Shown here one piece after another: positions 45,087-53,812 of a DNA stretch of 64,000 nt. Under the pieces are notes generated by a model that saw nothing but the letters and a program-made list of their open reading frames with translations, was not told where the DNA came from and ran no database searches. The stretch spans positions 682,001 through 746,000 of the forward strand of contig JACKEA010000005.1 in NCBI GenBank assembly GCA_020633235.1, written 5' to 3'. Position 1 is the stretch's first letter. Each line of letters opens with the position of its first letter. The position numbers were made by a program, and so were the translations under genes. The DNA is from Polyangiaceae bacterium. GTDB lineage: Bacteria > Myxococcota_A > Polyangia > Polyangiales > Polyangiaceae.

Positions 45087-46823
45087 TCAGAAGGCGAGCT
45101 TGGCGGTCTGGCCGACGTTCAGGCCGCTCTGGGCGGGCGTGCCGATGAGGGTGCTCTCGCGCACCAGCAAGATGCCACCGGAGTGGTGATCCACCGGGTA
45201 GTAGAAGCCGGTGATCTGCTTGATGGTCTTGCCCTGATCGTCGAGCACCTTGATGGTGCGCTTGTCGCCGAAGGGCGAGGTGTCCATGTCGTACTCGTGG
45301 CCCCAGGTGATGGCGCCGGTCTCGTCGATGAGGGCGGAGCGGAACTTGCCGGGGGCGCGATCCGGATCGAGGGCGATGAAGTCTGCCGTGGAGTTCACGT
45401 AGGTGATGCGCGAAAACAGCTTGTTGTAGTTGTAGTCGCTGATCCACACCGGATCGCAGTAGCCCATCATGTCCTTGTACTTGACGGGATCGAGCAAGCC
45501 TTTGGCGACGATGTCGTAGCCGTAGCTGCCGATGATGCCACCGCTGTAGGGGAACGGGCCGGCGTCTCCCGTTTGGCAGGGAGCGTGGGGCAAACCATGA
45601 GCGTGACCCACCTCGTGTGCCATGGTGTCGGGGCTGCCCGGGGTGTTGCCGCTGGGGAAGAAACCGAGACCCACGGAGCCGCGGGAGAACACGTCGTTGG
45701 CGCTCGCCTGCGGGCTGAGGCCGGCGATGCACGCGCCGCCGCAGAACTGAGCGAAGGTCGCCGTGGGCGTGAGCACGCCGTAGTAGTAGGTGTCCTTCTT
45801 CGGGTTGTCCTGCTGGCGCACGGACAGGAGCTTGTCGAGGATGTTGTTCCAACCGGAGGTGCTGGTGGGCGCCACGCTGCCGGAGAAGCTGACCGGCGAG
45901 CGCACCGTCATGTTCACCGTGTCGACCGGGTACAGGCGGAACATGCGATCCTTGTAGGCGTTGACCCGCGCGGCGCTGGTGTCCGGCGTGTAGCCGTTCA
46001 CCACCAGCGGGACCAGCACGACGTCCAGCGCGCCGCCCGCGCTCTGCGCGCCGAACAGGCTGGTGCCGGAGGCAGGGAAGCGCGCGCCATCCGTGGAGCC
46101 CGTGGCCGCCACGCCCGGATTGCCGGCTTCGTAGATGCTCACGGAGTACGCCTGATTCGGCGTCATCTGCTCCGCCGGTATGTCGAAGTTGAAGGCGCTC
46201 TGCCAGTTCGTCTCGCTGCTGGGGCCGGACACGAACTTCGAGATCTCCTGGGCCGGGGCGCCCGCCAGCTCGAGGCGCGCCACCACGTCCCGCGGGACCC
46301 AACCCGAGTCCGGTGTCACGAAGATGCGCACCAACGCCGGACGACCCGCGACCACCGGCGCGTTCTTCTGCCCGACCTCGCCGCCGTTCTGCATGATCGG
46401 GATCTTCACGCCCTGGTACACGCTCACCTCGGTGATGCGCATGCCCTTGGCGAGCTCCCCGGTGCTGGTGCCACCGCCGGTGTTGCCCGTGTTGCCGGTG
46501 CCACCGGTGTTGCCGACGTTACCGGTACCGCCGGTGTTGCCGGTGTTGCCGAAGCCCCCGGTGTTGCCGGTGTTGCCGCTGCCGCCGGTGCCGGGGATGG
46601 GCAGGCCGCAGGCGGGATAGCACTGCTGCAAGTCGCCGGTGGAGCAGGCGCACTTGGAGTAGCAGTCGGAGCACGCTTGGCAGTCCGGTGCCGCGGTGCA
46701 TCCCGGTGTGTTGAGGTTTCCACCCGAGCCCGCGTTGCCGCCGTTGGTACCGCTGGAGCTGCACCCGACCGTGAGTGCACACCCCGCCGTGATCGCCAAG
46801 ATCAGTGAGAACAAGCGCCGCAT
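45087..46823 (-). CDS. M66-like zinc metalloprotease lipoprotein
   Basis: 578 aa. Lipoprotein signal (MRRLFSLILAITAGCALTVGC), a Cys-rich segment (CQACSDCYSKCACSTG), then a tract of NTGG-type repeats, then a large domain with TMAHEVGHAHGLPHAPC. The HExxHxxGxxH zinc signature is complete, and the surrounding layout (SVYQGVKIPI..., GWNNILDKLL..., IGSYGYDI) resembles M66/StcE-related surface proteases. Probably anchored at the cell surface and active on external proteins; this fits predatory myxobacteria but is inference. Confidence 0.8.
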   Translation of the reverse strand: MRRLFSLILAITAGCALTVGCSSSGTNGGNAGSGGNLNTPGCTAAPDCQACSDCYSKCACSTGDLQQCYPACGLPIPGTGGSGNTGNTGGFGNTGNTGGTGNVGNTGGTGNTGNTGGGTSTGELAKGMRITEVSVYQGVKIPIMQNGGEVGQKNAPVVAGRPALVRIFVTPDSGWVPRDVVARLELAGAPAQEISKFVSGPSSETNWQSAFNFDIPAEQMTPNQAYSVSIYEAGNPGVAATGSTDGARFPASGTSLFGAQSAGGALDVVLVPLVVNGYTPDTSAARVNAYKDRMFRLYPVDTVNMTVRSPVSFSGSVAPTSTSGWNNILDKLLSVRQQDNPKKDTYYYGVLTPTATFAQFCGGACIAGLSPQASANDVFSRGSVGLGFFPSGNTPGSPDTMAHEVGHAHGLPHAPCQTGDAGPFPYSGGIIGSYGYDIVAKGLLDPVKYKDMMGYCDPVWISDYNYNKLFSRITYVNSTADFIALDPDRAPGKFRSALIDETGAITWGHEYDMDTSPFGDKRTIKVLDDQGKTIKQITGFYYPVDHHSGGILLVRESTLIGTPAQSGLNVGQTAKLAF

Positions 46824-46960
46824 TGAAAATCGCCTCCGCCTAGCTGTCGTGCATTCTGGATCCCGGACGGCGATCCGTCAGCCTTTCGTACACCCTCACG
46901 CGAAAAAAGGCGCTTCGAAGTTGGAACTTTGCGATGCCCCTGCAAGCCGATTTTCATTGG

Positions 46961-46983
46961 GGTGTCGGGGCGGCGCGAGCCCC
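46961..46983 (+). repeat. Dispersed gene-end repeat, copy
   Basis: GGTGTCGGGGCGGCGCGAGC, 2 bp from the stop of the minus-strand gene ending at 46985. Confidence 0.5.
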
Positions 46984-46984
46984 G

Positions 46985-48292
46985 TCACTCGAGGCCGGCG
47001 CGTCGATCCTCCGCGTCCCAGTACGCCGCGTAGCCGAGGCCCGGTCGGCGGCCCGCCACGGCGCGGTCGAGCCAGCGCGCGTCGAGGGCGCGGGCCTCGG
47101 CGAAGAAGCGCTCGGACAGCGCGCGCCGCTCTTCGACCGGGGCGGCTTCCATCTCCGCGGCGGCGGCCACGACGCGAGCGTCGAACGCGTCCCGCTCGCC
47201 GGCGATGAGCTCGACGAAGCGCGGCAAGTCGCTGAGCGCGCGGCGGTGCACGCGCTCGTGCTGCCACCACAGGGAGTCCGCGTCGTAGTCGTCCCCCGGC
47301 GCGGGGCCGAGGTCCGGCGCGGCGTCGAGCCACAGCGGCTTGAACACGCTGGTGCACGGCGCTGCAGTGCCCGTCGCGAAGTGCGTGCTCCGCTCTTCGG
47401 CGAGATGGCTCACCAGAGACGCCGTGGTCTGCGCGGCGCGGCGGTTCGGCAACCACGACGCGTGGGCACACACCGTACCCGCGACGCCGCGACTCGCGCG
47501 CCGTGGATCGTCGGGGCTGCCGTGCTGACGCAGGGCCGCCATCATCGTCTGCGGCGTGATCTCCCCTGCCCGTCCTCGCAGGTAGGCCTCGCTGCAGCCC
47601 CGGCGGCCGCGGGCGGCCGCGGCGCGGGTGATCCACGGATCGGCGAAGGTGCGCGCGAAGTCCACGCGGCCGCGCCCCGGCTCGAGACCGGCATCCCGCG
47701 CCCGCGCCGCGAGGCCGTCTGCGGCGCGATCCCACTCGTCGCGAATCGTCAGGCCATTGGAGATCGCGCGCACGCCGCGCACGCGCGCGGCGACCCACGC
47801 GCGCCCCGCGGTCTCCAGCACCCAGGCGTCGTCGGGGTCGGCGATCAAGAAGCTGTTGTCGTAGCGAAAGCGCTTGTCGCGATGTCCCGCCGGGCCGCCC
47901 TGCCCGTGCTCCTCGAGCAGCGCCGTGAGCACGCCGACCGCGCCTTCAGCGGACGCCGACCGCTCCAGCGTGAGGCGCAAGAGGTCCATACCCAGCAGGC
48001 CCACGCGCTCCGGACGCACGCGGGTGAACACCGCCTCGTTGCCGATCACCACGCCGGCGTCATTGGCGCCCATCTCTGCGCCCCACATCCAGTGCGGCCG
48101 CGACAGCAGCACCCGACGCGGGGGCTCGCTCTCGGGCACCTCGATGTACGTGGCGGTCAGCGAGCCTCGGGGCACCCGCGGTGGCACCACTTCCAAGAGC
48201 TGTGCCTCACTCGCTTCCCGATCGCTGTTCTTCGCGAACAGCACGCGACCATCGGCGGTGACCTCTCCGGTGGCTACCAGCGTATCGCACAT
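46985..48292 (-). CDS. C69-family dipeptidase/secernin-like hydrolase
   Basis: 435 aa. Begins MCDTLVATGEVTADGRVLFAKNSDRE: the Cys2 nucleophile and NSDR follow the Ntn-hydrolase pattern of peptidase C69/secernins. MWGAEMGANDAGVVIGNEAV is the second conserved block. The protein is cytoplasmic (no signal). Its ATG is 50 bp from the divergent Rrf2 gene. Confidence 0.85.
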   Translation of the reverse strand: MCDTLVATGEVTADGRVLFAKNSDREASEAQLLEVVPPRVPRGSLTATYIEVPESEPPRRVLLSRPHWMWGAEMGANDAGVVIGNEAVFTRVRPERVGLLGMDLLRLTLERSASAEGAVGVLTALLEEHGQGGPAGHRDKRFRYDNSFLIADPDDAWVLETAGRAWVAARVRGVRAISNGLTIRDEWDRAADGLAARARDAGLEPGRGRVDFARTFADPWITRAAAARGRRGCSEAYLRGRAGEITPQTMMAALRQHGSPDDPRRASRGVAGTVCAHASWLPNRRAAQTTASLVSHLAEERSTHFATGTAAPCTSVFKPLWLDAAPDLGPAPGDDYDADSLWWQHERVHRRALSDLPRFVELIAGERDAFDARVVAAAAEMEAAPVEERRALSERFFAEARALDARWLDRAVAGRRPGLGYAAYWDAEDRRAGLE

Positions 48293-48307
48293 GCCGCGTC
48301 TCCGTTC

Positions 48308-48335
48308 TTGACAAAACCGATGCAGGAATTAGAAC
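48308..48335 (+). promoter_or_regulatory. Candidate sigma-70 promoter of the Rrf2 gene
   Basis: TTGACA (48308-48313), 16-base spacer, TAGAAC (48330-48335). The start would fall at about 48342, one base before the GTG start codon, giving a leaderless mRNA. Confidence 0.45.
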
Positions 48336-48342
48336 CCCAGGC

Positions 48343-48810
48343 GTGAAGCTCTCGAACAAGGGGCGCTATGCCGTGCGGGCGCTGTTCGATATCGCGTTCT
48401 ACAACGACGGCAAACCCACCCAGGTCAAGGACATCGCCGAGCGGGAGGGCATCCCGCCGCGGTTTCTGGAGCAGATCTTCCAGGATCTCAAGCGCGCCGG
48501 CATCGTGGGCTCGAAGCGCGGTCCCCAAGGCGGCTACAGCCTGGCCCGGCGGGCTACGGAGATTCGCCTGGGAGACGTGGTGCGGGCGCTCGAAGGTCCC
48601 ATCCTCCTCGGCGAGCGGGCGGATACCACCTCCGCCAAGAAAGCGCGCGCCGGAGCCGACGCACGCAAGGTGACGGAGACGGTGTTTCGTGATCTTTCGG
48701 CCCGCATCGAAGCATGCTTCGATGCCGTGACGATCGCCGACATCTGCGCTCGGGCGGACGAGCTCGGCGTGCGGCGCGCGAAGACCCAGCGCTACGTCTA
48801 CGTGATCTAG
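48343..48810 (+). CDS. Rrf2-family transcriptional regulator
   Basis: 155 aa, GTG start. N-terminal winged helix: MKLSNKGRYAVRALFDIAFY, REGIPPRFLEQIFQDLKRAG and VGSKRGPQGGYSLARR are the Rrf2 signature. It lacks the three-Cys cluster loop of IscR (only two Cys, far toward the C-terminus), so it is closer to CymR-type regulators, which control cysteine synthesis. Its stop is directly followed by the ATG of a cysteine synthase gene, supporting control of this operon. Confidence 0.88.
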   Translation: MKLSNKGRYAVRALFDIAFYNDGKPTQVKDIAEREGIPPRFLEQIFQDLKRAGIVGSKRGPQGGYSLARRATEIRLGDVVRALEGPILLGERADTTSAKKARAGADARKVTETVFRDLSARIEACFDAVTIADICARADELGVRRAKTQRYVYVI

Positions 48811-49770
48811 ATGACGTCCCTCCCGTCGTTGCCCGACCATCCCGCTGTCTACGGCAGTGTGCTGGAGCTGATCGCCGACACACCCTTGGTGGAGATCCGC
48901 CGTCTGGAGCCGGAGCCCACCCGGGGGCGCGTCTTCGGCAAGCTGGAGTCCCAGAACCCCGGCGGCTCGGTGAAGGATCGCATCTGTCTCGCGATGATCG
49001 AGCGCGCCGAGCGCGAGGGCAAGCTCGGCCCCGGCGGCGTCGTGGTGGAGCCCACCAGCGGCAACACCGGCATCGGCCTGGCGCTGGTGTGCGCGCGCCG
49101 AGGCTATCGCTGCATCCTCACCATGCCCGAGAGCATGAGCTTGGAGCGGCGGCAGTTGCTCAGCTCCTTCGGCGCCGAGGTCGTGCTGACGCCGGAATCG
49201 GGGCAGATGGAAGGCGCCATCCAGCGCGCGCGGGAGATCGTCGCGGCCACCGCCGGCGCGTTCATGCCGCAACAGTTCGACAACCCCGAGAACCCCGAGG
49301 TCCACACGCGGACGACGGCGCAGGAGATCTTCCACGCCATGGCCGGAGAGAGCCTGGACGCGTTCGTGGCGGCGGTGGGCACCGGAGGCACCGTGAGCGG
49401 CGTCGGGCGCGCGCTGCGGCAGCGCGCCCCGGGCTGCCGCATCATCGCCGTGGAGCCCGAGGCCTGCGCCACCATCACCCGCGGCGAGCGCGGCCCCACC
49501 AAGATCCAAGGGCTGGCGGCGGGCTTCGTGCCCAAGAACTTCGACGCGACGGCGCCTCACGAGGTGCGCACCGTGACCGACGACCGCGCTTGGCAGGTCA
49601 AGCGCGCGCTATCCACGCAGGAGGGCTTGCTGGTGGGCATCAGCGCGGGGGCGAACGTCGGTGTCGCGCTGGACGTGGCGCGCGAGCTCGGCCCCGGCAA
49701 GAACGTCGTCACCATCCTGTGCGACACCGGCGAACGCTATTTCAGCCTCGATGAGTACTTCGCAGACTGA
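48811..49770 (+). CDS. cysK: Cysteine synthase A-like, PLP-dependent
   Basis: Makes cysteine from O-acetylserine and sulfide. 319 aa. PLP lysine K55 in NPGGSVKDR, substrate loop PTSGNTGIGL, phosphate-binding GTGGTVSGVG, and a C-terminal SAGANVGVAL and CDTGERYFS. All are standard for fold-type II OASS. The gene starts directly after the Rrf2 stop and its end overlaps the E1-like gene by 20 bp. Confidence 0.92.
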   Translation: MTSLPSLPDHPAVYGSVLELIADTPLVEIRRLEPEPTRGRVFGKLESQNPGGSVKDRICLAMIERAEREGKLGPGGVVVEPTSGNTGIGLALVCARRGYRCILTMPESMSLERRQLLSSFGAEVVLTPESGQMEGAIQRAREIVAATAGAFMPQQFDNPENPEVHTRTTAQEIFHAMAGESLDAFVAAVGTGGTVSGVGRALRQRAPGCRIIAVEPEACATITRGERGPTKIQGLAAGFVPKNFDATAPHEVRTVTDDRAWQVKRALSTQEGLLVGISAGANVGVALDVARELGPGKNVVTILCDTGERYFSLDEYFAD

Positions 49771-50500
49771 CTCCGTGCTCGCCGGCAAGTCCGTGCTGGT
49801 GGTGGGCGTCGGGGGCCTCGGGTGCCCTGCAGCCCTGGCCCTGGTGCGCTCCGGTCTGGGCCGGCTGCTGCTCGCGGACGACGACGAGGTGGAGCTCTCC
49901 AACCTGCATCGACAGATCTTGTTCCGGGACGAGCAGCTCGGGCGCGACAAGCTCGACGCAGCGCGGGAGAGCCTGGAAGCGCTGGGCGATGGCCGCACGC
50001 AGATCGAGCTCGTCCGCGAGCGGCTACTGCCGGACAACGCGCTGTCGTTCGTGGAGCGCGCCGACGTGATCGTGGAAGGCGCGGACAACTTCGCCACCAA
50101 ATTCCTGGCGGCAGACGCCGCTCATCTGGCCCGACGCCCCGTGGTCCACGGCGCCGGGGTGCGCTGGACGGCGACGGCCTGGTGCGTCGCCCCCGAGGGC
50201 GCCCCCTGCTACCGCTGCCTGTTCGAGGACGTTCCCACCGGCGCCGCGGTGCCCAACTGCGCCGAGGCCGGTGTGATGGGTCCCGTGGTGGGGGTGTGCG
50301 GTGCCCTGATGGCGGACCTCGCCCTTCGACTGCTGGCGGGCGAAACCCCCTTTGGAACCATCCACACCTTCGACGGCAAGACCGACCGCTTGCGCTCGGT
50401 CGCTGTCGCGGCGCGGGGGGACTGCCCATTGTGCGGGTCCAGCCCCAAGATTTTCGACATCATCGAGTCCCGCTACATCCAAGGCATCTGTGCGGCATAA
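49751..50500 (+). CDS. E1-like sulfur-carrier adenylyltransferase (MoeB/ThiF family)
   Basis: 249 aa. Nucleotide-binding VLVVGVGGLGCPAALAL, then ADDDEVELSNLHRQILF (Arg and Asp of the MoeB/ThiF signature), a DNFATKFL loop, catalytic-Cys region PNCAEAGVMGP, and zinc pairs CYRC and CPLCG. It activates the C-terminal Gly of a ubiquitin-like carrier. The CysO-like gene starts 10 bp downstream, so that protein is the likely substrate. It has no C-terminal rhodanese domain. Confidence 0.9.
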   Translation: MSTSQTDSVLAGKSVLVVGVGGLGCPAALALVRSGLGRLLLADDDEVELSNLHRQILFRDEQLGRDKLDAARESLEALGDGRTQIELVRERLLPDNALSFVERADVIVEGADNFATKFLAADAAHLARRPVVHGAGVRWTATAWCVAPEGAPCYRCLFEDVPTGAAVPNCAEAGVMGPVVGVCGALMADLALRLLAGETPFGTIHTFDGKTDRLRSVAVAARGDCPLCGSSPKIFDIIESRYIQGICAA

Positions 50501-50510
50501 GGAGACGATC

Positions 50511-50783
50511 ATGGCAGTCACGGTTCGCATTCCCACTCCCCTGCGTACGCTCACCGGCGGCGAAGAAGCCGTGACGGTGGACGGTGCGACGGTCCGCGAC
50601 GTCATCGAGGACATGGAGAAGAAGCACCCCGGGATGCGGGAGCGCCTGCTCGACGACAAGGGCGTGCGGCGCTTCGTGAACATCTACGTCGGTGACGAGG
50701 ACATTCGCTTCCTCGACGGCCTCGATACCAAGATGGAAGACGGCACGGAGATCAGCATCGTGCCTGCCATCGCCGGCGGCTGA
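50511..50783 (+). CDS. cysO: CysO-like sulfur carrier protein (MoaD/ThiS fold)
   Basis: 90 aa. A beta-grasp protein that opens with AVTVRIPTPLRTLTGG and ends PAIAGG. The exposed Gly-Gly is ready for adenylation without trimming. AAGGAGA precedes the ATG. Its position between the E1-like gene and a cysteine synthase plus JAMM protease matches the CysO-CysM-Mec pathway known from Mycobacterium, in which the carrier thiocarboxylate donates sulfur and the JAMM protease frees cysteine. Confidence 0.88.
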   Translation: MAVTVRIPTPLRTLTGGEEAVTVDGATVRDVIEDMEKKHPGMRERLLDDKGVRRFVNIYVGDEDIRFLDGLDTKMEDGTEISIVPAIAGG

Positions 50784-51061
50784 TGCCGATGGACGAACGC
50801 ACCACGCGGCAGCGACGACTGGCGGAGGTCGGAGACGCGGGTCAGGCCCGCATCTCCGCCGCACGCTTCTCGGTCCCGGCGGGAAGCGCCGGCTGGGTGG
50901 CGGCGGAGTACTTGCGTCGAGCCGGCGCGGAGGTGGAGTCCGGCGAGGAGCGCAACGCGTTCGTCCATGCGAGCGCGTTCCGCTTCGACGCCTGCCGCGA
51001 CGTCGCCGAGGGAGCATTCCTGGCGCTGGGCAAGCTGCGCGCGACGCTGAGGGTACCCTGA
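50783..51061 (+). CDS. Hypothetical protein within the cysteine operon, 92 aa
   Basis: Not recognised. Soluble, acidic-to-neutral, with AARFSVPAGSAGWVAAEYLRRAG and FVHASAFRFDACRDVAEGAF. The ATG overlaps the cysO stop and its TGA overlaps the cysM ATG, so it is translated with them and probably belongs to the pathway. Size and position suggest a small accessory subunit. Confidence 0.7.
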   Translation: MPMDERTTRQRRLAEVGDAGQARISAARFSVPAGSAGWVAAEYLRRAGAEVESGEERNAFVHASAFRFDACRDVAEGAFLALGKLRATLRVP

Positions 51062-52008
51062 TGGACCGTCTCGTTCGCTCCCGGCGCTTGGCCTCGGTGC
51101 TCGACGCCGTGGGCAACACGCCGCTCTTGCGCTTGGAGAAGGTCGCCCAGAGCGCACCCAGCGTGGAGGTGTACGTCAAGCTCGAGTTCGCGAACCCCGG
51201 CGGCTCCGTGAAGGATCGCCCGGCGCTGAACATCATGAAGGACGCCATCGCGGATGGGCGCCTGGCCGGCGGCAGGGTGCTGATCGACGCGACCAGCGGC
51301 AACACCGGAGTGGCCTACGCCATGGTGGGCGCCGCCCTCGGCATCGAGGTGGAGCTGGTGATGCCCAAGAACGTCACCAAGGCGCGCAAGGACATCACTC
51401 AGGCCTACGGCGCGAAGCTCGTGTACAGCGATCCGATGGAAGGTTCCGACGGCGCCATTCGCCTGGTGCGGAAGATGGTGGCAGAAGACCCCGAGCGCTA
51501 CTTCTACGCGGATCAGTACTCGAACCCGTCCAACCCCGGCGCCCACGAGAAGACCACCGGCGAAGAGATCTTGGACGCCCTGGGAGATCGCATCACGCAC
51601 TTCGTTGCCGGGCTCGGCACCAGCGGCACCATGATGGGTACCACCCGGCGGCTTCATCGTCACACGCGCAAGATCACCTGCGTGGAGATGCAACCCGCGG
51701 AAGCGCTGCACGGACTCGAGGGGCTGAAGCACATGGAGTCGAGCATCGTGCCGAACATCTACGACTCCGGTGTGCCGGACGAGCGCATCACCGTGGACAC
51801 GGAGGACGGCTGGGACATGGCCGACCGGGTGGCGGCGGAAGAGGGGCTGCACGTCGGGCATTCCAGCGGCGCGAATATCTTCGCCGCGGTGAAGATCGCC
51901 GAGCGCCTGCATCGAGAGCAGGGCGGCGGTTGCGTGGTGACCATCGCCTGCGACCGTGGGGATCGCTACTTCGCCCCCATGAAATGGGAACGGAGGTACC
52001 GGTGGTGA
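51061..52008 (+). CDS. cysM: CysM-type cysteine synthase (CysO-dependent)
   Basis: 315 aa, PLP enzyme of the OASS family. Lys51 in NPGGSVKDR, DATSGNTGVAYAMVG, GTSGTMMGTTRR, and a C-terminal SSGANIFAAVKIAE, CDRGDRYFAP. Its tail MKWERRYRW is longer than in CysK and may close over the carrier-derived substrate as in the mycobacterial enzyme. The surrounding E1, CysO and Mec genes indicate that the sulfur donor is CysO thiocarboxylate. The GTGA overlap couples it to the next gene. Confidence 0.9.
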   Translation: MDRLVRSRRLASVLDAVGNTPLLRLEKVAQSAPSVEVYVKLEFANPGGSVKDRPALNIMKDAIADGRLAGGRVLIDATSGNTGVAYAMVGAALGIEVELVMPKNVTKARKDITQAYGAKLVYSDPMEGSDGAIRLVRKMVAEDPERYFYADQYSNPSNPGAHEKTTGEEILDALGDRITHFVAGLGTSGTMMGTTRRLHRHTRKITCVEMQPAEALHGLEGLKHMESSIVPNIYDSGVPDERITVDTEDGWDMADRVAAEEGLHVGHSSGANIFAAVKIAERLHREQGGGCVVTIACDRGDRYFAPMKWERRYRW

Positions 52009-52517
52009 GCGAGCCGGCTTGGGTGCGCGGAGGCATCCGAATTCCCAGGTCCGTGTTGGACGAGATCGAGCGGGCCGGCCGCGCGGCGTACCAGCGGGAC
52101 GAAGAGGCCTGTGGCTACCTGGTCGGACCGGACGCCGACCCGCTGCTCGCGGACCGGGCGGTGGAGCTGGAGAACTTGGCAAACAAGTACCACCGGGTGG
52201 ATCCCGAAGGCCATCCACGCACCGGCCGGGAGTACTTCAAGATCAACTCCTTGGTCTTCGAGCGAGCAATCCGCGAAGGCGCCGAGGGCGGCCGTCCGGT
52301 GAAGGTGTTCTTTCACTCCCACCTCGACTGCGGCGCGTACTTCAGCGCCGAAGACGCCGCCAGCATGACCATGGGGGGCGCCGGCGGCCCGAGCTACGCC
52401 CTCAGCTATCTCGTCACCGCGGTGGACGCCGGCGAGGTCACGGCCCACAAGCTCTTCATTTGGGACGACGCGAAGCGGGAGTTCGTGGAGGCCCCGCTCT
52501 CGGTGATCGAAGGCTGA
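52005..52517 (+). CDS. JAMM/MPN+ metalloprotease releasing cysteine (Mec-like)
   Basis: 170 aa. Zinc motif FHSHLDCGAYFSAEDAA gives HxHxDx(n)SxxD, with the upstream Glu in EEACGYLVG. This is the complete JAMM signature. Mec-type proteins cut the CysO-cysteine isopeptide to release cysteine and recycle the carrier. Start GTG at 52005 overlaps the cysM stop. Last gene of the operon from 48343. Confidence 0.88.
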   Translation: MSEPAWVRGGIRIPRSVLDEIERAGRAAYQRDEEACGYLVGPDADPLLADRAVELENLANKYHRVDPEGHPRTGREYFKINSLVFERAIREGAEGGRPVKVFFHSHLDCGAYFSAEDAASMTMGGAGGPSYALSYLVTAVDAGEVTAHKLFIWDDAKREFVEAPLSVIEG

Positions 52518-52519
52518 AG

Positions 52520-53812
52520 GTGAGAGCTCTCGTTGCCGCCGCGGTCGCGCTGGGCTGCTCCCTCGTCGGAAGTGCGGCACGTGCGGACCTGAACGACGAC
52601 CTGGCCGCCCTCACCCGCGCGTACGGCGCCGCGGAGAACGTGCGCCACCTCACGCCGCGACTCTACGAGCGCGGCGACGTGCGACCGTTGTTGCTCGACG
52701 GCGAAGAGACGGACCCTTCCAGCGAAGGGTGCACCACGGTGGTGGTGCTCGGTAGCCCGACTACCAGCTTCGTGCTCCGCTTCGCGCCCACGGCTCGGGG
52801 CCCGGAGTTCGCCGACGGCGAGAACCCCGAGCAGAGCGTCGCCGGAGCGGCGCAGCTGGTTCGCTGCGGGATCCGCAAGTCGATGCTGGGTCGCCTGGTG
52901 TTGGAGATGCGCTCACCTCGGGGCGTGCTCGAAACACTGGTGGTGCGCGCGAAGCACCCCGTCGCCGCCCTCACCCGCACCCTGGCCGGGCGCGCCCCCG
53001 GCCCGAGCGCGCCCTTCGGCCAGTCCGGCCCGCGCCCCACGGCGCCCCCGCTGGCAGAGCGGGCGCGCGCCACGGAAGCCCGAGAAAAGCGCCAAGGCGC
53101 CGCCGCAGTGGATCGCCGCCTGCTGCAAGCCGATCGCAACGGCACCGGCGAAGTGCTCTTGACGCTACCTTCCGGGTGCCACCGCTTCGACGTACTGGGC
53201 GTCTCCACTCCCAGCCACGCGCCGCACGGCGTGGACGTGGACGCCGAGCTGGTGTGGCTCGCCAATGGCGAGATCGGCGCGCGGGACCGCACCGAAAGTG
53301 CCGACGCGACCCTCGCCTTGTGCAACGGCGAGGCGGCTCCCGCGCGTTTGCGCTTCATCGGATCGCCACCAGGAGCACCCGTAGTGGTGCTGGCGGCACG
53401 CTGGCCGCTGCCAGCAGCGCTGCCGGAGTACTGGGGACCCACCGTGCGCGCACGCATGGCGGAAACGCTGCGAGACAACCACGTTCGCAATCTCGCCAGC
53501 GCGCCCGTCTACTCCTCCCTCGGCGTCACCGGCGTCACGCTGCTGCCCTTGGAGGTCGAGCCGGGGCGCTGTTACATCGCGGCGCTGGCGGCGCTGCGCG
53601 GCACGACTGCGGGTCTCGCGGTCGGCCTCGGCAGCGGCACGACCCGCGGGCAGAATCGCTCCACGGCCGATCAGTCCGACACCAGTGTCTCCTTTTGCGC
53701 AGGGAACGAGCGGCGCATCACCTTCGAGGTGGAAGCACGCGGTAGCGGGGTGGCGTGGCTCTTGTCCGCGTGGCCCGCCGGGCGGCTGCCCTTGGGCGAG
53801 GTCGCCGAATGA
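52520..53812 (+). CDS. Hypothetical exported protein, 430 aa
   Basis: GTG start with a signal peptide (ALVAAAVALGCSLVGSAARA), 2 bp after the JAMM gene. Several Cys pairs and repeated beta-rich segments (GCTTVVVLGSPTTSFVLRF, GCHRFDVLGVSTPSHA, LPLEVEPGRCYIAALAALRG) suggest tandem beta domains of the type seen in the next gene. No family recognised. Its stop overlaps the next ATG (ATGA), so the two are cotranslated and possibly partners. Confidence 0.65.
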   Translation: MRALVAAAVALGCSLVGSAARADLNDDLAALTRAYGAAENVRHLTPRLYERGDVRPLLLDGEETDPSSEGCTTVVVLGSPTTSFVLRFAPTARGPEFADGENPEQSVAGAAQLVRCGIRKSMLGRLVLEMRSPRGVLETLVVRAKHPVAALTRTLAGRAPGPSAPFGQSGPRPTAPPLAERARATEAREKRQGAAAVDRRLLQADRNGTGEVLLTLPSGCHRFDVLGVSTPSHAPHGVDVDAELVWLANGEIGARDRTESADATLALCNGEAAPARLRFIGSPPGAPVVVLAARWPLPAALPEYWGPTVRARMAETLRDNHVRNLASAPVYSSLGVTGVTLLPLEVEPGRCYIAALAALRGTTAGLAVGLGSGTTRGQNRSTADQSDTSVSFCAGNERRITFEVEARGSGVAWLLSAWPAGRLPLGEVAE

